A stretch of 64,000 nt of DNA from an uncultured Oscillibacter sp. (GTDB lineage: Bacteria > Bacillota > Clostridia > Oscillospirales > Oscillospiraceae). Every line of letters begins with the position of its first letter. The first letter of the stretch is position 1. The translations under genes and the position numbers were made by a program. This document shows positions 1 through 6,675 of this stretch, one piece after another. The stretch covers positions 1 to 64,000 of the forward strand of contig CAJUJW010000002.1 of assembly GCA_910586735.1 (NCBI GenBank), in the 5' to 3' direction. The notes beneath the pieces were generated by a model that saw only the letters and a program-made list of their open reading frames with translations, did not search any database and had not been told where the DNA came from.

Positions 1-275
1 ACCGCCAGCCAGCCCACCCACTTGAAGCGCGCGGACAGGGCGTGATAGGCGCCGATGGTGCCTTTGCCGGTTTTCCGGCCCATGGCCAGCTCGGACATCA
101 TGATGCTGAAGCCCACGAAGATGGCCAGCAGCACATAGATGACCAGGAACGCGAAGCCGCCGGACTTGCCCATTTTGTAGGGGAAACCCCAGATGTTGCC
201 CAGGCCCACAGCGGAGCCGATGGCGGCCATTAGGAAGCCTATGTTACTTCCCCAAGAACCTCTCTCATTTTCCAC
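1..275 (-). CDS. Neurotransmitter:sodium symporter family protein (N-terminal part)
   Basis: This is the first 91 codons of a sodium-dependent transporter of the NSS/SNF family, which couples Na+ entry to uptake of amino acids or related solutes. The translated start contains the family hallmark GSAVGLGNIWGFPY, which lines the Na+ and substrate sites in TM1, followed by a glycine-rich GGFAF segment and a second hydrophobic helix. The start is GTG at 275, chosen because AGGAGG lies at 283-288 with a normal spacing and the reading begins MENERGSWGS. The rest of the gene (about 350 more codons in the usual family member) lies off the left edge. Substrate cannot be told from this part. Confidence 0.85.
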   Translation of the reverse strand, partial: MENERGSWGSNIGFLMAAIGSAVGLGNIWGFPYKMGKSGGFAFLVIYVLLAIFVGFSIMMSELAMGRKTGKGTIGAYHALSARFKWVGWLA

Positions 276-393
276 AAAAATACCTCCTCTTATCGGTAAT
301 TATTAACAAATATACTATATGCCAATTCGTTCGTCAAGGAAAAACACGAAAAAAATTTACAAAATGTTTTTACTAGAAGGAGAATTGTCCATT

Positions 394-409
394 TCACACT
401 TTTGTGTGA
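394..409. promoter_or_regulatory. Small perfect inverted repeat between divergent genes
   Basis: TCACAC-TTTT-GTGTGA lies in the 173-base AT-rich gap between the divergent symporter gene and the GNAT fusion gene. It could be an operator for either gene. No clear sigma-A promoter was recognised around it. Confidence 0.3.
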
Positions 410-448
410 CATGGTTTTCTATACAATACTCACAAAACAGGAATAAGG

Positions 449-1861
449 ATGGGACTTATGCAACAATTTAAACCAGTGACCAAACAGGACGGCGCGAAGC
501 TGCGCCGTTATTACAAGGACTGCAGCTACGGCCTCTGCGAATACTCTCTGGGGACCAAGCTCATGTGGAAGAAGGTGCTTCACCCGGCCTGGGCGGAAAT
601 CGCGGGCTGTCTGGTGGTCCGGAACCGGGACGAGGGCGGATGGAACTTCGACTACCCCGTCCCCGGCCCGGAGGGGGACGTGGACGCAGCCCTGGAGGCC
701 ATCGAACGCTACTGCCTGGAGGCGGGGCAGCTGCCCGTCATCTCCATGGTGCCCGAACACCTGGCGGGGAAGGTGCTGAGCCGCTACCCCTATGTGCGGG
801 TCAGCGACATCCGCACCTGGCGGGACTACGTGTACTACCGGGAGGATCTCCAGTATTTCACCGGCCGCCGGTACTCCGGCCAGCGGAACCACATCAAAAA
901 ATTCCGGGCCCAGTGGCCCGAGGCGGAGGTCCGGCCCCTGACGGCGGCCAACGCGGACGCCGTGGAGCGGTTCTGGCGGGACTACGAGGCGGAGTTCCCC
1001 AAGGGGGACAACGCCAAGGCCCGGGACGAGCTGGCCCTGGCCAAGAAGATGCTGAAGCTGGCGGGGAAGCCCTGGTTCATCGGGGGCGGCATGTTCGACG
1101 GGGACAAGCTCATCGCCCTGGCCCTGGCGGAACGCTGCGGGGAAACCCTCATCATCCACATTGAGAAGGCTCTGTACTCCTACACCGGCGTGTACCCCGC
1201 CTTTGTCCAGGCGTTCGCCCTGGCCTTCGGGGGGAACTGTCAGTGGATCGACCGGGAGGACGACGCGGCGGACAAGGGCCTGCGCACCTCCAAGCTCCAG
1301 TACGGCCCCGCCAAGCTGGCCCCCAAGTACCGCTTTGAGCCCATGAACGAGCTCATGCGCCATATCACGGAGATTCCCAGGGTGGAGACGCCCCGGCTGA
1401 CCCTCTCCGCCCTGACGGAAAAGGACATCCCCGCCTACAACGCCCTGGTGCTGGACCAGGAGCGGAACCGCTGGTGGGGCTATGACGACGTGGCGGGCCT
1501 GGGGGGCCCGGTGGAGGAACGGAGTTTCTTCGACGTGGCCCGGCGGGACTTCGAGAACCACTTGGCAGTGAACTTCGCCGTCCGGCTGGACGGGAAGCTC
1601 ATCGGCGAGGCGGTGCTGTACAACTTCGACTGCCGGGGCGGCGCGGAACTGGGCTGCCGGATTGATCGGGCCTACGCCGGGCACGGCTACGGCGTGGAGG
1701 CGTTCACGGCGGCGGCGGAGTGGGGGCTGTACAAGCTCCACCTGGGCCGGGTGTTCGCCAAGTGCTGCCGGGAGAATGAGGCGTCCTACAGGATGCTCTC
1801 CGCCTGTATGCGGAAGCACGGGGAGGACGAGACGTTTTTCTACTTTGAGAAGTTGGTGTAA
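449..1861 (+). CDS. DUF2156 domain - GNAT acetyltransferase fusion protein
   Basis: A 470-residue cytosolic protein made of two acyl-transfer folds. Residues 1 to about 300 look like DUF2156 (the lysyl-phosphatidylglycerol-synthase C-terminal fold, itself GNAT-like), with an RRYSGQRNHIKKF stretch and a WIDREDD segment near its end. Residues about 310-470 are a RimJ/RimL-type GNAT: it opens with ETPRLTLSALTEKDI and contains the acetyl-CoA region YAGHGYGVEAF. Either domain may modify an amino group; the substrate is unknown. ATG at 449 has little ribosome site of its own. ATG at 458 follows AAGG at a good distance and may be the true start (three residues shorter). A GC hairpin follows the stop. 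Confidence 0.85.
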   Translation: MGLMQQFKPVTKQDGAKLRRYYKDCSYGLCEYSLGTKLMWKKVLHPAWAEIAGCLVVRNRDEGGWNFDYPVPGPEGDVDAALEAIERYCLEAGQLPVISMVPEHLAGKVLSRYPYVRVSDIRTWRDYVYYREDLQYFTGRRYSGQRNHIKKFRAQWPEAEVRPLTAANADAVERFWRDYEAEFPKGDNAKARDELALAKKMLKLAGKPWFIGGGMFDGDKLIALALAERCGETLIIHIEKALYSYTGVYPAFVQAFALAFGGNCQWIDREDDAADKGLRTSKLQYGPAKLAPKYRFEPMNELMRHITEIPRVETPRLTLSALTEKDIPAYNALVLDQERNRWWGYDDVAGLGGPVEERSFFDVARRDFENHLAVNFAVRLDGKLIGEAVLYNFDCRGGAELGCRIDRAYAGHGYGVEAFTAAAEWGLYKLHLGRVFAKCCRENEASYRMLSACMRKHGEDETFFYFEKLV

Positions 1862-1866
1862 AGAGG

Positions 1867-1892
1867 AGGCCCCCGGCGGAAGCCGGGGGCCT
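1867..1892. terminator. Intrinsic terminator between convergent genes
   Basis: A perfect 11-base-pair GC stem (AGGCCCCCGGC / GCCGGGGGCCT) with a GGAA loop follows the GNAT fusion gene and faces the end of the LRR lipoprotein gene. It may serve both strands, although the T-run is short. Confidence 0.75.
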
Positions 1893-1907
1893 TTCGTGTG
1901 GAGCGGG

Positions 1908-2999
1908 TCAGATGGGGGAGAACGTGAGGTTCTTTGCCTGGGTATCTGACATGCCATCTCCCGCGTTTTTCGCGTTTTCAATCTGCCGTTTGACGTACCC
2001 TTCGATCACAGACCCGGCGGGAGCGTGGATTGTGATGGGATGGTCATAAGCTACCTCAACAAACCCTTTCAGCAGAACTTCCACATTGTCCATGGTGGCC
2101 TCGCACAAAAAGGTGGCTTCCGTCAGGTTGATTGAATCGTAGTAAATATTTCCGCCCCATTCCGTCAGGCTGGCGGGGAATGTGATGCTTGTGATGGGAC
2201 ATTCACGGATAAACCCGCCTCCTATGGCGGTCACGCTCTCGGGAATCGTCAGCTCCGTCAGCCCGGCCTCATCGAAAGCGTACTCCCCAATCCGCGTCAC
2301 CCCCTCGGGAATCTTGATGCTGGTCAGATTCTTGCAGCCGGTAAACAGGGCGTAGGGGATTTCTTTCAGGCCATTGGAAAGCTTGACACTGGTCAGGTTT
2401 TCACACTTCCGAAACGCCCGTTCTCCGATTTCCGTCACGCTGTCCGGGATGTCGATGCTGGTGAGGCCACTTTCATTAAAGGCTTTTTCTCCTATGCTGG
2501 TCAGGGTGTCCGGCAGGACGGCCTCCGCCAAATTCTCACAACCTTGATAGGCATACATGCCGATGGAGGTGATTCCCCTCTCCACAACGACCTTTTTGAC
2601 CTCGGCTTTGGCTCTGTAGTCATCAGTCTCAAAGAGGGCGGTTTTCACAGCGTCCAGCCATTCGGTCTGGACCTCCCCGCCGCCGGAACAGGTCAGCACG
2701 CCGTCGGCGAAAGTGTAAGTCGGGGGCCCGGCGGGCAGGGTCTCGGGTTCCGGCTCGGGCTTCGTCTCCCCGGCGGGGGCGGCGGCTTCCTGGGCGGCGG
2801 GCTCCTCGGTCTGGGAGTCCTCCGGTGGCTGGGTATCCTCCGGGGTTTCGGCGGGTTCCTGGGTTTCAGCGGGTTCCTGGGTTTCGGCGGGGGGCTCGGT
2901 TTCAGCCTGGTCCGCCTTGCCGCCGCCGCAGGCCGCCAGGGACAGGGCCAGGACCAGCGCCAGCAGCAGGGCGGCTCCCCGCTTTTTGACTGTACTCAT
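1908..2999 (-). CDS. BspA-type leucine-rich repeat lipoprotein
   Basis: A 363-residue surface lipoprotein. The N-terminus has a short basic stretch, a hydrophobic core and the lipobox LSLAACGG, so Cys24 should be lipidated and anchored on the outer face of the membrane. Residues about 27-90 form a low-complexity Glu/Thr/Pro/Gln spacer with repeats of PAETQE. The rest carries LRR_5 (BspA/Treponema pallidum type) repeats, seen as recurrent TSIGEKAFNESGLTSI-like units. Such proteins usually bind host or bacterial surface ligands; the ligand here is unknown. ATG at 2999 is preceded by AGGAGG (3007-3013). The gene stands alone on this strand. Confidence 0.88.
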   Translation of the reverse strand: MSTVKKRGAALLLALVLALSLAACGGGKADQAETEPPAETQEPAETQEPAETPEDTQPPEDSQTEEPAAQEAAAPAGETKPEPEPETLPAGPPTYTFADGVLTCSGGGEVQTEWLDAVKTALFETDDYRAKAEVKKVVVERGITSIGMYAYQGCENLAEAVLPDTLTSIGEKAFNESGLTSIDIPDSVTEIGERAFRKCENLTSVKLSNGLKEIPYALFTGCKNLTSIKIPEGVTRIGEYAFDEAGLTELTIPESVTAIGGGFIRECPITSITFPASLTEWGGNIYYDSINLTEATFLCEATMDNVEVLLKGFVEVAYDHPITIHAPAGSVIEGYVKRQIENAKNAGDGMSDTQAKNLTFSPI

Positions 3000-3353
3000 G
3001 CGTGCTTCCTCCTAAATCGTTACTCAATGGCCCCGCCCCCGGGGCCTCTCCACCCGGGCCCCGAAAGGCGATTCCATTGAGACAGCAAAAGCGGCGCAGG
3101 GAATCAGTCCCTACACCGCCGGAAGCCGCACACACGACAAGCCGGATTCCCACTCTTGAAAAAGGAGCGGGAACCGGATATAATGACGAATGGGCGCAGT
3201 ATACCTGCTGTGTGGGAGGGTGTGTCTCCTGCATAGGGGCGCGGGGGACTGCCATCCCCTGTGCCCTGCCTATTGCTTCTGTGTCTCGGAAACATTGCAT
3301 CGTATCCTGTTGAAAAATGCAAGGGCTATTTCCCTTGGCGGGGGCCTCTAGGA
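3000..3353. other. Intergenic stretch with no convincing gene
   Basis: About 350 bases upstream of the lipoprotein gene. Apart from the lipoprotein ribosome site, the only structure seen is an imperfect hairpin at 3091-3119 (arms near GCGGCGCAGGGA and TCCCTACACCGC), read toward the lipoprotein gene and followed there by TTTTGC. It could be a weak terminator or leader hairpin. Open frames here lack ribosome sites and recognisable protein features. Confidence 0.5.
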
Positions 3354-3390
3354 CAAAAAACGCGGACAGGAAAAACTCCTGTCCGCGTTT
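3354..3390 (-). terminator. Intrinsic terminator after the XRE regulator gene
   Basis: A 10-base-pair stem CGCGGACAGG/CCTGTCCGCG at 3361-3387 with flanking A and T runs. On the minus strand it is followed by at least six T residues, just beyond the XRE gene stop. Confidence 0.85.
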
Positions 3391-3400
3391 CATCCTCAGT

Positions 3401-3625
3401 TCATCGGTCCTTGCTGAGCCCCAGCAGATAGTCCGTGCTGACACCATAATACTTACTCAATGTGATCAGATGGTGGATGGGCAGCTCGTTGGCGCCCCTC
3501 TCATAGCGTGCGTACATGGTCTGGGAGGTTCCCAGGACCTCGGCGATTTGTGACTGCGTCTTGTCGGCGTCTTCGCGCAAATCACGAAGAATACGTACAT
3601 ACTCCATCTCATCCACGTTCGACAC
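3401..3625 (-). CDS. Small XRE-family HTH transcriptional regulator
   Basis: A protein of 68-74 residues that is essentially one Cro/C1-type helix-turn-helix: LREDADKTQSQIAEVLGTSQ, then TMYARYERGANELPI, the common HTH_3 pattern ending in a YGVSTDYLLG tail. Proteins this short often act as dimeric repressors in stress or mobile-element control; the target is unknown. The outermost start is GTG at 3625, but GGGGG abuts it. GTG at 3616 sits at a better distance from that ribosome site, and ATG at 3607 is also possible. It is divergent from the DEAD-box helicase gene and ends at a strong hairpin. Confidence 0.8.
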   Translation of the reverse strand: MSNVDEMEYVRILRDLREDADKTQSQIAEVLGTSQTMYARYERGANELPIHHLITLSKYYGVSTDYLLGLSKDR

Positions 3626-3816
3626 CCCCTATTTACTTACCCCAGTTTGACTTCTGATTTTAATTTATCATAAAAGTCGGCTCTTGTTGGGTTAAAAACA
3701 CACAATTTTACTACAATTTCTTCGGGTTTCCTTGTATTATTTGTCGGTTTGCATAGATTTTAATTGATTAAAGTTAAAAAAATACCAAAAACATCGGACT
3801 TGTAAGGCAGGAGCGC

Positions 3817-3845
3817 TTTACAAGCGGACTCTTTTTCGGTATAAT
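3817..3845 (+). promoter_or_regulatory. Sigma-A promoter of the DEAD-box helicase gene
   Basis: TTTACA (3817-3822), a 17-base spacer and TATAAT (3840-3845). The -35 lies in one arm of an inverted repeat (about 3799-3824, CTTGTAAGGC / GCTTTACAAG), a possible operator. The long leader to 3907 is typical of helicase genes. Confidence 0.7.
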
Positions 3846-3906
3846 ACCATGGAAGATATGTGCTTATTTTAACACAGGCGGCACTACGTGAAAAGAGGAA
3901 AAATCT

Positions 3907-5064
3907 ATGGAATATACAGAAGGCGTCCGGTTCGACAGCCTGGGGCTGTCCCCGGAGATTATGCGGGCCATTGAGAAGCGGGGGCTGGAGGTGACCACCC
4001 CCGTCCAGGCGGGCTGCATCCCCCCCATGATGGACTGGCAGGACGTGATTGCCAAGGCCCCCACGGGCACGGGGAAAACCTTTGCCTACGGCATCCCCAT
4101 TATCGAGCACACGGACCCGGAGGACGACGCCGTCCAGGCCGTCATCCTGGCCCCCACCCGGGAGCTGGCCATTCAGATTACCGACGAGCTGCGGGACATC
4201 TCCGCTTTCCGGCCCGGCGTGCGCTGCGTCTGCCTCTACGGGGGGCAGCCCATCGGGAAGCAGATTGACGCCCTGAAAAAGCGGCCCCAGATTGTGGTGG
4301 CCACGCCGGGGCGCCTCAGCGACCACATGAAGCGCCGCACCGTCCGGGTGGACAGCGCCAGGACCGTGGTGCTGGACGAGGCGGACCGGATGCTGGACAT
4401 GGGCTTTATCCACGACGTGACCCGGCTGCTGGACAGGATGAACAAGCGGAAGAACCTGGGGCTCTTCTCCGCCACGATTTCACGGGAGGTCATGGACATC
4501 GCCTGGGTCTATCAGCGGGACGCGGCGGAGATCACCGTCCGGGAGGACGAGCAGAACAAGCCGGACATCAAGCAGTTCCGCATGGACGTGGCCCAGAATG
4601 AAAAGGCGGACGTGATCGCCAGAATTCTGGATGAGACGGGCTTTGACCGCTGCATGGCCTTCTGCAACACCAAGGGGTCCACAGAGCGCATCTGCAAGTT
4701 TTTGCAAATGCGAGGCATCGACGCCGAGTGCATCCACGGGGACATCCCCCAGCGGCGGCGGGAGCAGGTGATGAACCTCTTCCGGGAGGGGAAGCTGCGG
4801 GTCTTCGTCTCCACGGACGTGGCCGCCAGGGGCATCGACGTGGACGATGTGGACATTGTATTCAACTGCGACGTACCGGACGAAAACCAGGACTATGTAC
4901 ACCGCATTGGCCGGACGGGCCGGGCCAAGCGCCAGGGCGTGGCGGTGAGTTTGATTGCGGACTATCCCTCCAAAATGCGGATTGACGACATCGCCCAGAA
5001 GACCCGGAACGACATTGTACCCGTGCGGTTTGGGGAGAGCGGGAATCTGGAGGTTATCGAATAA
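3907..5064 (+). CDS. DEAD-box ATP-dependent RNA helicase
   Basis: A 385-residue SF2 helicase that unwinds RNA duplexes using ATP, probably in ribosome assembly or RNA decay. Both RecA lobes are complete: the Q-motif region FDSLGLSPEIMRAI with TPVQ, motif I APTGTGKT, PTRELA, TPGR, motif II DEAD, motif III SAT, STDVAARGIDV and motif VI HRIGRTGRA. The protein stops soon after the second lobe, so it lacks the basic C-terminal tail or DbpA-type RNA-binding domain of longer relatives such as CshA or DbpA. The start follows AAGAGGA. It has its own promoter and a hairpin terminator, so it is monocistronic. Confidence 0.93.
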   Translation: MEYTEGVRFDSLGLSPEIMRAIEKRGLEVTTPVQAGCIPPMMDWQDVIAKAPTGTGKTFAYGIPIIEHTDPEDDAVQAVILAPTRELAIQITDELRDISAFRPGVRCVCLYGGQPIGKQIDALKKRPQIVVATPGRLSDHMKRRTVRVDSARTVVLDEADRMLDMGFIHDVTRLLDRMNKRKNLGLFSATISREVMDIAWVYQRDAAEITVREDEQNKPDIKQFRMDVAQNEKADVIARILDETGFDRCMAFCNTKGSTERICKFLQMRGIDAECIHGDIPQRRREQVMNLFREGKLRVFVSTDVAARGIDVDDVDIVFNCDVPDENQDYVHRIGRTGRAKRQGVAVSLIADYPSKMRIDDIAQKTRNDIVPVRFGESGNLEVIE

Positions 5065-5070
5065 GGGCAA

Positions 5071-5097
5071 AAAAGGAACCCCCAGGGGGTTCCTTTT
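5071..5097. terminator. Bidirectional intrinsic terminator
   Basis: GGAACCCCC / GGGGGTTCC stem (5075-5093) flanked by six A residues on the left and four T residues on the right. It lies between the convergent helicase and flavodiiron genes. Confidence 0.85.
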
Positions 5098-5108
5098 CGT
5101 TCGCGTTT

Positions 5109-6314
5109 TCAGGCCAGGATGTCCGCCGCCAGGGCGTCCGCCAGGGCCTCCAGCCCCTGCCGCTGGGCCTCCTTCACAGAGGATTTCAGGCTGACGGTCC
5201 CCTCCAGAACGGTCATGTCCTTCATGGTCCCCAGGAGCTCGGCCATCTGCTTGGCGGCCACCGGGGCCCAGGTGCCGTTCTCAATGAGGCCCACCGTGCG
5301 GTTCCGCAGCCCGTGGGACTTCAGGTCCCGGAGGAAGTTGTCCATGGGGGTGTAGATCTCCCCGTTGTACGTGGCGGAGGCAAACACCAGGTGGCTGCAC
5401 CGGAAAGCCTCGGCCACCAGGTCGGACACGTGGGTGTGGGACACGTCGTAGAGCCGCACGTCCCGCACGCCCTTTTCCGCCAGCCGGGCGGCCAGAATCT
5501 CGGCGGCGTTTTCCGTGTTGCCGTAGATGGAGCCGCAGAAGATGGCGGCGGTTCTGTCCTCGGGGGTGTAGGCGCTCCAGCGCTGGTACTTCTCCACAAA
5601 CCAGGGGATGTCCTTCCGCCAGATGGGGCCGTGGAGGGGGCAGAGGTACTGGATGTCCAGCCCCGCCGCCTTTTTCAGCAGGGTCTGGACCTGAGCGCCG
5701 TACTTGCCCACGATGTTGGTGTAGTACCGCCGGGCGTCGGGGAGCCAGCCGGCGGCGAAGTTCACCTCGTCGGCGAAGATGTTCCCGCTCAGGGCGCCGA
5801 AGGTGCCGAAGGCGTCGGCGGAGAAGAGGACCTTTTCCGTCTGGTCATAGGTGACCATGACCTCCGGCCAGTGGACCATGGGGGCCATGACGAAGGTGAG
5901 GGTGTGCCGCCCGGTGGAGAGGGTGTCCCCCTCCTTCACCGTCTGGCAGCGGCCCGTCACGTCGGCGTCAAAGAACTGGCCGATCATGGAGACGGCCTTG
6001 GCGCTGGCCACGATTTTGGCCTCCGGGTGGGTGCGGAGCACGGCCCCCAGGGTGGAGCAGTGGTCCGGCTCCATGTGGTTGATGATGACGTAGTCCAGGG
6101 GGCGGCCCTCCAGGGCGTGGTCCAGATTCTCGTAGAAGTGGGCCCCCACGGAGCTGTCCGCCGTGTCCAGGAGGACGGTCTTCTCGTCCCGGATCAGGTA
6201 GGCGTTGTAGCTGACGCCCCGGGGGACGGGGAAGACGTTTTCAAACAGGCTGAGCCGCCGGTCGGACCCGCCGATGAGCAGGATGTCCGGCGTGATATTG
6301 CGCGTACAATACAT
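5109..6314 (-). CDS. fprA: Flavodiiron protein (A-type flavoprotein)
   Basis: A 401-residue cytosolic enzyme that reduces O2 to water or NO to N2O at a non-haem diiron site, protecting anaerobes from oxygen or nitrosative stress. The N-terminal metallo-beta-lactamase-like domain shows the diiron ligand pattern HMEPDH plus later VHWPE, ADAFGTFG and PLHGP. The C-terminal flavodoxin domain begins near residue 250 with FCGSIYGNTE for FMN binding and ends with PVAAKQMAELL. ATG at 6314 was chosen over an upstream start at 6383 because AAGGAGA lies at 6324-6330 and the product then begins MYCTRNITPD, the usual family length. The electron donor (rubredoxin) is not encoded nearby. Confidence 0.93.
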   Translation of the reverse strand: MYCTRNITPDILLIGGSDRRLSLFENVFPVPRGVSYNAYLIRDEKTVLLDTADSSVGAHFYENLDHALEGRPLDYVIINHMEPDHCSTLGAVLRTHPEAKIVASAKAVSMIGQFFDADVTGRCQTVKEGDTLSTGRHTLTFVMAPMVHWPEVMVTYDQTEKVLFSADAFGTFGALSGNIFADEVNFAAGWLPDARRYYTNIVGKYGAQVQTLLKKAAGLDIQYLCPLHGPIWRKDIPWFVEKYQRWSAYTPEDRTAAIFCGSIYGNTENAAEILAARLAEKGVRDVRLYDVSHTHVSDLVAEAFRCSHLVFASATYNGEIYTPMDNFLRDLKSHGLRNRTVGLIENGTWAPVAAKQMAELLGTMKDMTVLEGTVSLKSSVKEAQRQGLEALADALAADILA

Positions 6315-6418
6315 GATGGATGGTCTCCTTTTCCATTTCAGTTTTTGCAAGGCTAATCTAACCCAATTTGCCCGGTTTGTCAAGGGCCTGGCCCAGAGAA
6401 GAGGAGCCGGACCGACAC

Positions 6419-6446
6419 AAAAAGTCCCGCCGGGGCGGGACTTTTT
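6419..6446 (-). terminator. Intrinsic terminator after the copper operon
   Basis: AAAAAGTCCCGCC paired with GGGCGGGACTTTTT just beyond the copA stop. A perfect GC stem with A/T tails on both sides, at the end of csoR-copA. Confidence 0.85.
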
Positions 6447-6465
6447 GCCTGTTCGCCGGGTTCGC

Positions 6466-6675
6466 CTACTGAATGCCCAGCACCTTGTAGTCCTGGTCCT
6501 CCACGGCTTTTTTCAGGGCCTCGTCCGTGAGGGCCCCGGAGAGGGTGACCACCGCCGTGCCGCTCTCGTGGCTGACGGCGGCCTCGCTGACCTCCGGCAG
6601 GGCCTCCAGGGCCTTCTTCACCCGGGCCTCGCAGTGTCCGCACATCATGCCCTCGATTTTCATGGTCTTTTCCAT
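6466..6675 (-). CDS. copZ: Possible free CopZ copper chaperone from an in-frame internal start in copA
   Basis: Inside copA, in the same frame, GAGGAGGT at about 6683-6690 stands 8 bases before ATG 6675. Translation from there gives a 69-residue protein beginning MEKTMKIEGM with the CopZ metal site GMMCGHC and a full ferredoxin-like HMA fold. Free CopZ proteins are usually 68-70 residues. The ribosome site is as strong as any in the window and it sits exactly at the domain boundary, so the locus may make both pump-tethered and free chaperone. Alternatively copZ was once separate and lost only the copA stop codon. The internal start is inferred, not proven. Confidence 0.5.
   Translation of the reverse strand: MEKTMKIEGMMCGHCEARVKKALEALPEVSEAAVSHESGTAVVTLSGALTDEALKKAVEDQDYKVLGIQ

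Noticed and set aside
3002..3322. Open frames of 72-103 codons between the LRR lipoprotein and XRE genes
   Set aside because: No ribosome site, no recognisable motif, and conflicting frames on both strands.
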